Counted from the stretch's first letter, positions 14,363-22,431 are shown. The stretch: 23,937 nt of DNA from Parcubacteria group bacterium GW2011_GWC1_41_7 (GCA_000997465.1 LCBW01000002.1:1-23937); one strand, 5' to 3'. The notes: a model not told the origin generated them from the sequence alone. Numbers and translations are program-made.

Positions 14363-15510
14363 TTCTGTTGTGAAACTATTAACGATATCAATTCTCGAAC
14401 CACTTGCGCAGCCGCATCTGGCTTTGCAAAGTTTTTAGCCGCTGCTTTTAAATTATCGCGCATACCCGCGTCTTCTAATATCTTTTTTGTAAAAGTCGCA
14501 AGCATATGTTTTGTTAAATTACCCTCTTCAATAACAACACATGCGCCCACATCAGCATACTCATACGCATTTTCAATTTGGTGTCTTCCTGCGGTTCGCT
14601 CAGGAATAGGAACTAATATGCTCGCGATTCCAGCCGCTGCAATTTCAAAAATGCTTCCTGATCCTGCGCGCGATATAACAACATCCGCCATTTTTAACAG
14701 CGTGATGAGATATTCGTGCGGAATAAATCCGTATGGATGATAATCTCCTTTGCGTGTTGGGATTTGATCTAAGATATATCCTTGCGCAACCAAATGGATA
14801 TCTTGAAAATGCGCCGCCCCTGTTTGATGCACGACTTGCCCGTAGCGCAACATCTCGGGAATAGCTTCTGATGCAATTTCGTTTATTTTTTGTGACCCTT
14901 GGGACCCTCCAAGTATCACGATAATCTTTCGCGTCTTATCTAAATGAAATGTGCTGTAATCATCATCTGTAACCTGATACCGATCAAAATCCGGATCAAT
15001 GGGTTGGCCAATAAGCGCAGTTTTTTTTGCCGGAAAATGCTTTTTAGCTTTTTCAAAACTGATAGCGATGCGCGACGCACATAGTGCACTGATGCGATTT
15101 CCTCTGCCCGGAATTGAATCGGACTCGTGCACTACAATCGGAATATGAAGAAGCCATGCCGCGCATACCACCTGAACGCTTCCCGGACCCCCCTTTGAAA
15201 ATAATACATTGGGCATAATGCCATACAGTTTGAAAAGCGCCTGAAAAAATCCAACGGGAAATTTCAATACATCAACAATATTTTGAAGGGAAAAATATTT
15301 TCGTATTTTTGATGATGCAATAGTATGATACGTGATCTGTTCTTTTTCAAGAATCTTCTCGTTCATGACCGCCCCCCCGATGTATGAAATATCAATCGTC
15401 CATCCGCGTGCGGACGACTGTTTTTTAAATTCCTTTGCAATTGCAATAAGCGGGTATAAATGTCCGCCCGTTGCTCCTCCGGTTAATGCAAGACGTATAG
15501 TATCTCTCAT
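14359..15510 (-). CDS. murG: MurG, lipid II-forming GlcNAc transferase
   Basis: It adds GlcNAc from UDP-GlcNAc to lipid I on the inner membrane face, giving lipid II. The N-terminal domain has GGATGGHLYP (11-20, the usual GGTGGH), FSKGGPGS and HESDSIPGRGN. The C-terminal domain has ILGGSQGSQKIN, SRAGSGSIFEIAAAG and a HQIENA nucleotide-sugar site. The 383 residues are normal. A good AAAGGAA lies 8 nt before the ATG. It follows ftsW by 12 nt and overlaps the next small gene, so flippase/polymerase and lipid II synthesis are in one operon. Confidence 0.97.
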   Translation of the reverse strand: MRDTIRLALTGGATGGHLYPLIAIAKEFKKQSSARGWTIDISYIGGAVMNEKILEKEQITYHTIASSKIRKYFSLQNIVDVLKFPVGFFQALFKLYGIMPNVLFSKGGPGSVQVVCAAWLLHIPIVVHESDSIPGRGNRISALCASRIAISFEKAKKHFPAKKTALIGQPIDPDFDRYQVTDDDYSTFHLDKTRKIIVILGGSQGSQKINEIASEAIPEMLRYGQVVHQTGAAHFQDIHLVAQGYILDQIPTRKGDYHPYGFIPHEYLITLLKMADVVISRAGSGSIFEIAAAGIASILVPIPERTAGRHQIENAYEYADVGACVVIEEGNLTKHMLATFTKKILEDAGMRDNLKAAAKNFAKPDAAAQVVRELISLIVSQQK

Positions 15511-15522
15511 GCTATGTTTCCT

Positions 15523-16608
15523 TTAAGAATATTCTAAGCCATTTATCACTCCTAATGCGGCCATAAGCGCAATTTGACTTGACGACCCATAGCTGAAAAA
15601 TGGAAGTGGAATACCCGTGGTGGGCATCACTCCAATATTTGACGCAATGTGAATAAATGCTTGCAAGGAGAGCCACGCCGCAACTCCGTACGCAAAAAAA
15701 CGCTTATCCTGATCTCGTGAGCGCTCTGCTTTTTGAACAATATGCCAAATAAAAAAAAGCCATGCGCCAATGAGGGCGACTGAACCTATAAATCCAACCT
15801 CTTCGGCATATACAGAAAATATAGAATCTGAAATCATAAGCGGCAATCCAATAAGCTTTACTTTTGAATTTCCCAAGCCCTTACCGAGTAATCCCCCCGA
15901 TCCCACCGCAAGCTGTGATTGATTTTTTTGATAATCAACCTCAGTGCTTCCTCCGCTTAAAAATGAAGTGATTCTGTCAACCCGATATCCCCAAAACAAG
16001 CTAAATACCAAAAAAATTCCAATCACGATAAAAAATGGCATAAGTTCTTGCACGTTAGGTTTAAGCGATATATAGGCAACCATAAGGGAAACCCACATAA
16101 TAAGCAAGGTAGAAAGCGTTGGCTGTAAATATACAAATAAAGAGACCAGCGATATGATACCAATCACCACAAGCCCCTTATGCACAGATGATTGAAATTC
16201 GCGCCGTATCTGGGGAATAAAAAATGCAAACCACAACAAAAAGGAAAATTTTAAAAATTCTGACGGCTGAAAAGAAATAAATCCAAGATTAACCCAACGG
16301 TGAGCACTCTCGCCCCCCAATTGAATTCCCGGAATGAATGTACCCAACACAAATAAAAAAGTAAGAAGAAAAAGCGGCAACGAAATTTTTCGCAAACTAC
16401 GCCAAGAAAGAAATGAAAAAATTAAAAACGCACACGTACCAAGGAGCACATTTTTTGATAAAAATGAAAGCTCGTAGGCATAAGAATTCCCATAATCTCT
16501 TTGTGAGATAGGAGAAGAAACGCTAAAAAATGTGACCGCTCCCCATATCGTAAATAAAAGAATAAAGAAAAACAATCGAGAGTCCCATTTTTTAAACGTG
16601 TGCTCCAT
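15523..16608 (-). CDS. ftsW: SEDS-family peptidoglycan glycosyltransferase FtsW (or RodA)
   Basis: This polytopic membrane enzyme polymerises lipid II, working with a class B PBP not in this window. The 361 residues from the ATG at 16608 contain about ten helices. Signatures are AHRWVNLGFISFQPSEF, ISDSIFSVYAEEVGFIG with the catalytic Asp region, and GIPLPFFSYGSSSQIALMAALG near the end. The start at 16608 was chosen because the preceding in-frame residues up to 16662 do not match the family. FtsW and RodA cannot be separated with certainty; the adjacent murG favours FtsW. Confidence 0.9.
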   Translation of the reverse strand: MEHTFKKWDSRLFFFILLFTIWGAVTFFSVSSPISQRDYGNSYAYELSFLSKNVLLGTCAFLIFSFLSWRSLRKISLPLFLLTFLFVLGTFIPGIQLGGESAHRWVNLGFISFQPSEFLKFSFLLWFAFFIPQIRREFQSSVHKGLVVIGIISLVSLFVYLQPTLSTLLIMWVSLMVAYISLKPNVQELMPFFIVIGIFLVFSLFWGYRVDRITSFLSGGSTEVDYQKNQSQLAVGSGGLLGKGLGNSKVKLIGLPLMISDSIFSVYAEEVGFIGSVALIGAWLFFIWHIVQKAERSRDQDKRFFAYGVAAWLSLQAFIHIASNIGVMPTTGIPLPFFSYGSSSQIALMAALGVINGLEYS

Positions 16609-16706
16609 ATATTTTTTACGCGTTGCTGTTACTATAAGAAAACAAGTACTCAAAAATGGCATCGTGCAATATAAAAAGAACTATTCCCTCATTTTAAACT
16701 ATTGTT

Positions 16707-17231
16707 CTACCGCTTGCTCCACTGTGGCGCTCGTCGTGCCTTATGAAGTCCATATTTTTTGCGCTCAACTACCCTTGGATCACGAGTCAAAAATCCTGCT
16801 TTTTTAAATCGGGCTCTCCATTGCGGATTGACTGTTAAAAGCGCTCGCGCAAGTCCGAGCCGTACTGCTTCAGATTGTCCTCGGGAACCGCCCCCGGAAA
16901 CTTTTACTGTAACTTTATACGCATCAAACACTCGCAATTTTCGCAAAGGCGCATCCGCTGTTTTTTGTAAATAAAGAAGTGGGAAATAATCAGTATATGA
17001 TTTGTCGTTCACATTGATATCCATAACCGCCTTGTCTGTATTTGCCCATAAACGGACACGCGCGCTTGATTCTTTTCTGCGTCCAATACCCTCAACATAT
17101 TTCCCTTTTTCAATTGCAGGAATATCAAAAACTTCATCTCCTGCCTCTTCCTCGGAAAGATTTTCTGCTCCAGCAAGCTCTTCTTCCTTATCGAGCAGTA
17201 ATTCATTTTTTCGATTATCTCGAATATTCAT
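16707..17231 (-). CDS. rpsI: Ribosomal protein uS9 with an acidic N-terminal extension
   Basis: This small-subunit protein's basic tail reaches the P-site tRNA. The S9 core starts near residue 48 (EGIGRRKESSARVRLW) and ends in the canonical RKKYGLHKARRAPQWSKR. Ahead of it are about 46 residues rich in Glu and Asp (EEELAGAENLSEEEAGDE), making 174 residues against the usual ~130. The gene follows rplM by 10 nt, the normal L13-S9 pair. The acidic extension has no recognisable domain and is probably disordered. Confidence 0.96.
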   Translation of the reverse strand: MNIRDNRKNELLLDKEEELAGAENLSEEEAGDEVFDIPAIEKGKYVEGIGRRKESSARVRLWANTDKAVMDINVNDKSYTDYFPLLYLQKTADAPLRKLRVFDAYKVTVKVSGGGSRGQSEAVRLGLARALLTVNPQWRARFKKAGFLTRDPRVVERKKYGLHKARRAPQWSKR

Positions 17232-17241
17232 AGTAAAAAAA

Positions 17242-17646
17242 TTATGGAATCAAAGAAATTCTTTTTAATCGACGATCGCGAAGTTTATTTTTTGGAAGCA
17301 TTCCAGATACTGCTTTTTGAATAACCCAAAGCGGCTTCATCTTCCAAGCGTCTTCAAGTTTGCGCTCTTTTATATGCCCGATATAGCCAGTACCCTTTTT
17401 AAAAACAATATCTTTAAATTTACTGCCAGTAAATACAATACCGTCCCAATTTTTCAACTTTACATGTATAGGAAAATCCATATGCGGTGAGTAATCGGCT
17501 CGATGTTTTCCCCGCAATACTTTTGCAATGTCTGTTGCCAACCTGCCAAGCGGCTTATGCAATGCATCAAATTCAACAACTTCCATTTTGAGCTTCAAGC
17601 TTGGTGTTGCTGAACCGATAATTTTTTCTTTTGTTTTTATTGTCAT
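17242..17646 (-). CDS. rplM: Ribosomal protein uL13
   Basis: This is an early-assembling large-subunit protein. Its 134 residues include DALHKPLGRLATDIAKVLRGKH, TGSKFKD and AVSGMLPKNKLRDRRLKR, all family signatures. About 20 extra residues precede the core from this ATG. An in-frame ATG at 17586 is possible but would start inside the normal N-terminus. It is the first gene of the L13-S9 operon. Confidence 0.95.
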   Translation of the reverse strand: MTIKTKEKIIGSATPSLKLKMEVVEFDALHKPLGRLATDIAKVLRGKHRADYSPHMDFPIHVKLKNWDGIVFTGSKFKDIVFKKGTGYIGHIKERKLEDAWKMKPLWVIQKAVSGMLPKNKLRDRRLKRISLIP

Positions 17647-17661
17647 GATAATGCACTAGTG

Positions 17662-17667
17662 ATTATA
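17662..17667 (-). promoter_or_regulatory. Extended -10 promoter for rplM-rpsI
   Basis: On the minus strand TGCTATAAT forms an extended -10, with TATAAT at 17662-17667, 15 nt before the rplM start. No consensus -35 is seen at 16-18 nt. Confidence 0.55.
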
Positions 17668-17692
17668 GCATAAAAAATAAACTGCAAATAAG

Positions 17693-17721
17693 AAAAAAAA
17701 GCTATAAAATAAGGGCTTTTT
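17693..17721 (-). terminator. Terminator after hisI
   Basis: On the minus strand AAAAAGC (17715-17721) pairs with GCTTTTT, and the latter runs into further Ts (to 17693). It lies 48 nt past the hisI stop and before the rplM promoter. The stem is A/T-rich, so it is modest. Confidence 0.5.
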
Positions 17722-17768
17722 ATCCTTTATGATAAGTACCCTCTCAAAATACACAGCAAAATATGCCC

Positions 17769-18128
17769 CTAAATAGTTCTTTTTTCTACGTCTTCACCCA
17801 TACATAAAAATGGCTCAAAACATGAGCGTTTCCCGGTATGGCACACTACTCCGTTTGGTTTTACCTGAATAAGTAAGGTGTCAAAATCGCAATCAGGGGT
17901 TACGCACACCACATCCAATAAGTGTCCCGATGTTTCCCCTTTTCTCCAAATACATTTTCGCGTTCTGCTCCAAAAAACAACCTGTTTTTCTGCAAGAGTC
18001 ATTTCAACTGCCTGCTTATTCATAAATCCAAGCATTAAAATATCCTTCGAGACAGAGTCTTGAATAATTGCTGGGATAACTCCTCCTAATTTTTCAAAAT
18101 CTAATTTTTGAATATCTTGATTGCTCAT
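17769..18128 (-). CDS. hisI: Phosphoribosyl-AMP cyclohydrolase (HisI), standing alone
   Basis: It opens the adenine ring of phosphoribosyl-AMP in step three of histidine synthesis. The 119 residues contain WSRTRKCIWRKGETSGH (substrate loop) and PDCDFDTLLIQVKPNGVVCHTGKRSCF with the Cys/Asp metal ligands. The fused HisE domain is absent. The start is the ATG at 18128; upstream in-frame codons to 18182 do not resemble the family. No other his gene occurs in the window; neighbours are yvcK and ribosomal genes. Its role outside a his operon is unclear. A 7-bp inverted repeat lies just upstream. Confidence 0.93.
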   Translation of the reverse strand: MSNQDIQKLDFEKLGGVIPAIIQDSVSKDILMLGFMNKQAVEMTLAEKQVVFWSRTRKCIWRKGETSGHLLDVVCVTPDCDFDTLLIQVKPNGVVCHTGKRSCFEPFLCMGEDVEKRTI

Positions 18129-18167
18129 ATAAACTCTGTATCTAAAAAATTGCACAATGCAATAAAT

Positions 18168-18192
18168 ACTGTACGGAGACAATCTGTACAGT
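18168..18192. promoter_or_regulatory. Inverted repeat upstream of hisI, possible operator
   Basis: ACTGTAC (18168-18174) and GTACAGT (18186-18192) are perfect inverted arms 11 bp apart, 40 nt before the hisI start and after the yvcK stop. The spacing suits a dimeric regulator or a small RNA hairpin. I cannot name a regulator. Confidence 0.4.
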
Positions 18193-18220
18193 TTTGCTAT
18201 CTTTACACAGTATAAAGAAA

Positions 18221-19213
18221 TTACTTCAATAATGCAAAAGTATGTATAAGCGCCTTCCCCAAAAGCACCGGGTTATGTCTGATAAAATGCTCTTTTTTTA
18301 TTTTATCTTGTACTTTTCCCCCAAAAATCATAGGGTATCCAAAAAATTGAACGCCTTGTTGAGAAAAAATCTTTTGCGTTGGAACGGGGATAAGCTCTCC
18401 TTCGTGCCGATATTTGCGGAGCAATTTCACGTCTGGAATTTTAGTATTAAATAGCACCGCGTCAAATACCTCGCCCACATACTGCTGTAAAAGCTGAACG
18501 TGATCTTCAACTAAAAAATCATCGGTCTCTCCATACTTATTAACTAAATTGCAGACAAAAATAATCTTTGCCTTTGTTTTTGAAAGCCCTTGCGTAATAC
18601 CCTCAACTAAAAAATTCGGCAATAAACTGCCAAAAATGCTTCCCGGTCCAATCACAATATAATCAGCATTTTTTATAGCTGACAGCGCTCCAGAGTATGC
18701 ATGCGCTTTAGGTCGAAGTGCAATACTCTTGAGTGGATCCTTTCCAGTAAACCACCCATCCCCTATTGAATGCTCTCCTAAAATACGCCTGCCTGATTTT
18801 GTTTTTGCAATAAGTTGGACGTGATCAAGTGTAACCGGGATAACCCTTCCTTGGATATGCAAAACCTGATGCACTTGATTAAGCGCAGTTTCAAAATTCC
18901 CTGTTACTTTTTCAAGCGCTGACAAAAAAAGATTTCCAAAATTATGCCCAGAAAGTCCGCCCGAAACTTTTCCAGAAAACCGATAGGTAAAAAGATCCCG
19001 CATCACTTTTGGAGAATCAGATAACGCAACCAACGCTTGCCGCAGATCTCCAGGCGGTAACACTCCAAGCTCATCGCGCAACTGTCCTGTTGATCCCCCA
19101 TCATCGGTCATTGCAACAATTGCAGACAGATCAAAATCATGCGGCCGGAGCGCGGTCAAAGCGGTAAACGTTCCCGTTCCTCCTCCAATTACCACAACTC
19201 TCTTTTTTTTCAT
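18221..19213 (-). CDS. yvcK: YvcK/CofD-like protein (gluconeogenesis and cell-shape factor family)
   Basis: This family binds UDP-sugars and affects carbon flow and peptidoglycan synthesis in Firmicutes and Actinobacteria; the exact reaction is unsettled. It has the Rossmann start VVVIGGGTGTFTALTAL, MTDDGGSTGQLRDELGVLPPGDLRQ, GHNFGNLFLSALE and VIGPGSIFGSLLPNFLVEGI. The 331 residues from the ATG at 19213 are normal; an ATG two codons upstream is equally possible. It lies directly after the ECF module and before hisI on the same strand. The context of murG, ftsW and mltG nearby fits a wall role. Confidence 0.92.
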   Translation of the reverse strand: MKKKRVVVIGGGTGTFTALTALRPHDFDLSAIVAMTDDGGSTGQLRDELGVLPPGDLRQALVALSDSPKVMRDLFTYRFSGKVSGGLSGHNFGNLFLSALEKVTGNFETALNQVHQVLHIQGRVIPVTLDHVQLIAKTKSGRRILGEHSIGDGWFTGKDPLKSIALRPKAHAYSGALSAIKNADYIVIGPGSIFGSLLPNFLVEGITQGLSKTKAKIIFVCNLVNKYGETDDFLVEDHVQLLQQYVGEVFDAVLFNTKIPDVKLLRKYRHEGELIPVPTQKIFSQQGVQFFGYPMIFGGKVQDKIKKEHFIRHNPVLLGKALIHTFALLK

Positions 19214-19234
19214 ATCCATAACATTGTACAAGGT

Positions 19235-19795
19235 TTACCTTCCTGGAATAAACGGTCCAGGATGGGGCATCAAAAAAGGCGCCGACGTAGATTCCAAAAA
19301 TTGAAAGCCCCGTATGGGGAAACGTCGAAACCCCTCTTCCATCATGCGCTCATGGTACACTCGGCGCATGAATTGAGGTCCTCGCATATACAGGCGTTGA
19401 TTCAACACACTGCGGCTCATCATCCACCCAAAAAGGAACACCACGATTAAAAATCCCAAAACAATCCACAAAGGACTGCGCTTATATGAAAAATCATATT
19501 GTTTCAAAAGAATGATCCCCAAGGCAATCCCCAAAATTCCAATCACTGGAGCCCACCAAGGAAAGACACTCCATAAAAACGCAAGGCGCATGCTGTCAAA
19601 TGGTCCTATGGCACGCAAAGCAAAAAGAGTGATATTGGTAAAAAAAATAGCAAACACCGTTGTTGCCGCAACGCCTAAAAACAGCACAAGTGACCCGCAT
19701 ACAAAATAAATTTTCGGGCGCATCGTGACTTCGCCTTTTTTTATTTTTTCCATAACCTGACGCTCTACATTGATATGATTGTTTTGTTCTGGCAT
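19235..19795 (-). CDS. Membrane protein coupled to the ECF sigma factor (candidate anti-sigma or sensor)
   Basis: The 186-residue protein has a polar N-terminal segment (~1-26), three hydrophobic helices (~28-50, ~66-94 and ~107-125), then a tail rich in Arg, Phe, Met, His and Pro. I recognise no domain and no zinc-binding anti-sigma motif. Its ATG lies inside the end of the sigma gene (31-nt overlap), so the two are translationally coupled. Such pairing usually means a membrane anti-sigma factor or target, but this is inferred from context only. Confidence 0.8.
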   Translation of the reverse strand: MPEQNNHINVERQVMEKIKKGEVTMRPKIYFVCGSLVLFLGVAATTVFAIFFTNITLFALRAIGPFDSMRLAFLWSVFPWWAPVIGILGIALGIILLKQYDFSYKRSPLWIVLGFLIVVFLFGWMMSRSVLNQRLYMRGPQFMRRVYHERMMEEGFRRFPIRGFQFLESTSAPFLMPHPGPFIPGR

Positions 19796-20328
19796 GATTT
19801 TTGCAATAATTGTTTTGCCCGACGAAGACGGGTACCGACCGTTGAAATAGGAATTCGTAAAATATCGCTTATTTCTTCATAAGATTTTTCTTCTAAAAAA
19901 TATAAAACCATTGGTTCTGCGTATAAAATCGGCATTTCTTGTATACACGCATGAATATGAGCCGCGGTAAATTGCCTTTCAATGTCTCTTTCAATATGAA
20001 CGGATTCATCGTGTACGTCAAGATGAGCAGGGATTGCAACAGTACGTTTTTGTTTCCGCAAAAGTGAAATTGCTTCATTGCGTACAATGCGATATATCCA
20101 ACTGGAAAATGACCGTTGAACATCAAACGATTTGATATTTATAAATCCTTTTAAGAAAGCATTTTGTACAACATCTTGCGCGCTGTGATAATCCCGCAAG
20201 AGTGAGTGAGCAAAGCGAAAAAGAGGTTGTTGGTATCTTCGTACAAGCTCAGTAAACGCATCTGCATCTCCGCATTGGACTGCTTTTGCTATATCTTCGT
20301 CTTTTTGTGTATGAAGAATATCTGACAT
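19765..20328 (-). CDS. ECF-type RNA polymerase sigma factor
   Basis: This sigma-70 family factor has only regions 2 and 4. Region 2 runs ~20-92 (DAFTELVRRYQQPLFRFAHSL, AQDVVQNAFLKGF, SSWIYRIVRNEAISLLRK). Region 4 runs ~128-180, with a helix-turn-helix in SYEEISDILRIPISTVGTRLRRAKQLL. The 187 residues from the ATG at 20328 are normal for ECF factors; the upstream in-frame codons to 20400 do not match. It lies between a secreted repeat protein gene and a membrane protein gene on the same strand, forming a likely signal-output module. Confidence 0.95.
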   Translation of the reverse strand: MSDILHTQKDEDIAKAVQCGDADAFTELVRRYQQPLFRFAHSLLRDYHSAQDVVQNAFLKGFINIKSFDVQRSFSSWIYRIVRNEAISLLRKQKRTVAIPAHLDVHDESVHIERDIERQFTAAHIHACIQEMPILYAEPMVLYFLEEKSYEEISDILRIPISTVGTRLRRAKQLLQKSCQNKTIISM

Positions 20329-20384
20329 GTTCTTTTGTATACATTGTATTCGATATGCAGGGCAAAAATTTGCCGTACGCAAAC

Positions 20385-20411
20385 ACGCTCTGCAATACAT
20401 ACGCAGGGCGT
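20385..20411 (-). promoter_or_regulatory. Stem-loop between the secreted protein gene and the sigma gene
   Basis: Arms 20385-20393 and 20403-20411 form a 9-bp stem with one G-T pair and a 9-nt loop. No T-run follows on the minus strand, so it is more likely an mRNA stability or attenuation structure than a full terminator. It could set the secreted protein to sigma ratio. Confidence 0.45.
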
Positions 20412-20438
20412 GATGCGCGTTTACGCTATGTAATACCG

Positions 20439-20966
20439 TTACCTACCAAAACCAAAGTGCATCGGGCCTGCCATGCCTATGCCGGGTCCAACGCCAAGCT
20501 CTTGTCCAATTACCTGTGCTTGCTGTAATAATTCTTGCATCTGCACAAAACGGTTAAAGTTGCTTGCGGTAATTTTTTGCGTCATAGGACTTTGTGTCCC
20601 CACTGCATTTTTCCACGCATCATAATCTTTATTTTTTATCGCTGTGTCCACTGCTAAACGTTTTGCCTGCATATCTTGCACCCGCTTTGCCATAGCACTA
20701 AACTGCTCTTGCGTGATAGCGGATACCGCTTTTTGATTTCCGCTCTGCATCGCAGTTTTCCATGCCTCGTAATCACCTTTCAAAAGAGCGCTTTCAATTG
20801 TGCTTCGATCTGTTTGCGATTGCACAAACGACATCCCCGCATACATGCCCCTTCCTCCCATCATGTTGCCGGCAAATGAAGCAGCAGACGCTGGGAGCGT
20901 ACCGATAAATAAAGCCCCTGCAAAAAGTGCGATACCTAAAAGCCAAATAAACAAACTTTTTTTCAT
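20439..20966 (-). CDS. Secreted protein with two DYxAWK repeats
   Basis: The start is the ATG at 20966 (a TTG six codons upstream is less likely). A Sec signal peptide (lysines, hydrophobic core ~5-22, cleavage likely after ASA near residue 28) precedes a mature part with a Gly/Met-rich start (NMMGGRGMYAGM). Two related ~42-residue helical repeats follow at ~57-100 and ~107-148, each with DYxAWK followed by an I-x4-F-x9-10-Q-like pattern. The tail is Gly/Met-rich. It is the first gene of the ECF module, so a periplasmic or cell-surface sensor or regulon product is plausible. I recognise no named family; the Met content could suit metal binding, but this is speculation. Confidence 0.85.
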   Translation of the reverse strand: MKKSLFIWLLGIALFAGALFIGTLPASAASFAGNMMGGRGMYAGMSFVQSQTDRSTIESALLKGDYEAWKTAMQSGNQKAVSAITQEQFSAMAKRVQDMQAKRLAVDTAIKNKDYDAWKNAVGTQSPMTQKITASNFNRFVQMQELLQQAQVIGQELGVGPGIGMAGPMHFGFGR

Positions 20967-21019
20967 TGTATAGATTTTTTTCAACTTAATGTATTTATTC
21001 TCGACCCTTGAAACGCCTG

Positions 21020-21047
21020 CTTAACCAGTAAACAAATTTAACGTTCC
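21020..21047 (-). promoter_or_regulatory. Possible ECF-type promoter of the secreted protein gene
   Basis: On the minus strand GGAAC (21043-21047), the classic ECF -35 core, is followed after 16 nt by GGTTAAG, about 55-60 nt before the ATG at 20966. This would suit autoregulation by the adjacent sigma factor. The -10 match is weak, so this is a suggestion only. Confidence 0.25.
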
Positions 21048-21095
21048 TTCTACTTATAATACGCACGCGCAATACTGTTTATTTCATACCGCATG

Positions 21096-21118
21096 CGAGG
21101 CCCCAGAAAGGAGCCTCG
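21096..21118. terminator. Stem-loop downstream of the DEAD-box helicase gene
   Basis: CGAGGC-CC (21096-21104) pairs with GG-GCCTCG (21110-21118) with one C/A mismatch and an AGAAA loop, 30 nt past the helicase stop. On the minus strand no T-run follows. On the plus strand a TTCTTTTT follows 8 nt later, but no plus gene is present. It probably protects or ends the helicase mRNA. Confidence 0.45.
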
Positions 21119-21148
21119 TGCAATTGTTCTTTTTAAAATTTTAAAATC

Positions 21149-22402
21149 TTAGGGCCTGCGGGGCATCCGCGGTCCGCGAGAACGAAATGAACGCGCTGAA
21201 AACGGCGCGTGAGAGTGAGGTTTAGATGTTGATGCCGGTTTACGAGGAGTTGAAGATCCCTTATACCCGGGACGATACCCGGTCGTAGGTCTGCGGCTCC
21301 CCGAAAACGCTCCTGTGGGACGGGGCCTTCGGGGTCCCCCCCGTTGCAAATGAATGGTTGCCGGAATAACCGGAAGTGTTGGGTCGTTTTTAAAGTGTCC
21401 GTAATCTTTTACCTCAATCGGTTTCTTGATCAAAAACTCAATGGTTCTGACAATATTTTTTTCAGTCGGAGCCACAAACGATATGGCACGCCCCTGTTTT
21501 CCTGCTCTTCCGGTGCGTCCGATGCGGTGCACGTAATCTTGGGGGTTTTCCGGAATATCAAAATTAATTACAAATGAAATATCAGATACATCAATACCGC
21601 GCGCTGCAACATCCGTTGCAACTAAAATACGATATGTTCCTTTCTTGAATCCCTCCAATGCTTCGCGGCGTTGGGAAAGCGAGCGGTTTGAATGAATTTC
21701 AGCTGACTTGTATCCCATCCATTGAAGCGCCGCATTTATTTTTTTCACACCGTATTTTGTTTGCGCAAATACCAAAACCGAACCCTCGTTATTGCGAAGC
21801 ACATGATCTAAAAGCGTGAGCTTTGCATCGCGCTGTACCAAATAGCACTCCTGTGAAACATCCTCTGATAACGCGTGAAGTACAATTTTAATCTGCGGAG
21901 CAAATCCCATATCAAGCATACGGTCTGCCTCGTCCAAAACGAGCATGCCTACCTTATCAAGCACAACTGTCTTTTTCTTCATATGATCAATAAGTCGCCC
22001 CGGAGTTGCAACAATGATGTACGGATTTTTACGAAGCGCTCGGATTTGAATTTCAATATTCTGGCCGCCAATTAAAACTGCTGTGCGAATGTCTGTCGCA
22101 AACGTAAACGATTGCAAGGCCGCTTGCACTTGAACGGCAAGTTCGCGGGTCGGAACAACAATCAGCCCTTTTTTTTCAGTCTCTAAAATACGCTGCAGTA
22201 GCGGAAGTCCAAACGCAAGTGTTTTTCCGGTTCCGGTCTGGGCAATGCCCATCACGTCCGATCCGGACAAAATAGGCGGAATTGCCTGTTGTTGAATAGG
22301 AGTAGGAATAGTAATTCCTTCTTTTGCAAGCACTGCCTGTAGCGCATCGCTTACACCAAGCGCATCAAAATGCGCGTATTCTTGTTGTTTATCCATAAAC
22401 AT
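21149..22402 (-). CDS. DEAD-box RNA helicase lacking motif III
   Basis: This is an RhlE/CsdA-like ATP-dependent RNA helicase. Present are the Q motif (FDALGVSDAL...TPIQQQAIPPI), motif I AQTGTGKT (54-61), Ia PTRELA, Ib TPGRL, II DEAD (157-160), V VATDVAARGIDV and VI HRIGRTGR (292-299). The Arg/Gly/Pro/Ser-rich tail (~355-417) would bind RNA. Between residues ~178 and 180 (HAL-SEDVSQE) the stretch that normally holds RQTLLFSATMP and the first strand after it is missing in frame, by family comparison about 40 residues including motif III (SAT). The frame stays open, so the protein may be made but altered. A second in-frame ATG at 22396 is possible. The leader carries two hairpins. Confidence 0.93.
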   Translation of the reverse strand: MFMDKQQEYAHFDALGVSDALQAVLAKEGITIPTPIQQQAIPPILSGSDVMGIAQTGTGKTLAFGLPLLQRILETEKKGLIVVPTRELAVQVQAALQSFTFATDIRTAVLIGGQNIEIQIRALRKNPYIIVATPGRLIDHMKKKTVVLDKVGMLVLDEADRMLDMGFAPQIKIVLHALSEDVSQECYLVQRDAKLTLLDHVLRNNEGSVLVFAQTKYGVKKINAALQWMGYKSAEIHSNRSLSQRREALEGFKKGTYRILVATDVAARGIDVSDISFVINFDIPENPQDYVHRIGRTGRAGKQGRAISFVAPTEKNIVRTIEFLIKKPIEVKDYGHFKNDPTLPVIPATIHLQRGGPRRPRPTGAFSGSRRPTTGYRPGYKGSSTPRKPASTSKPHSHAPFSARSFRSRGPRMPRRP

Positions 22403-22431
22403 GTTGTAACCCGATTCCTACTGGTCACAAC
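22403..22431 (-). promoter_or_regulatory. Hairpin abutting the helicase start codon
   Basis: In the mRNA GTTGTGACC (22423-22431) pairs with GGTTACAAC (22403-22411, one G-U pair) and ends exactly at the ATG at 22400-22402. The loop holds the only purine-rich AGGA (22416-22419). Folding would alter access to the start, as in cold- or heat-sensitive leaders. Confidence 0.5.
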
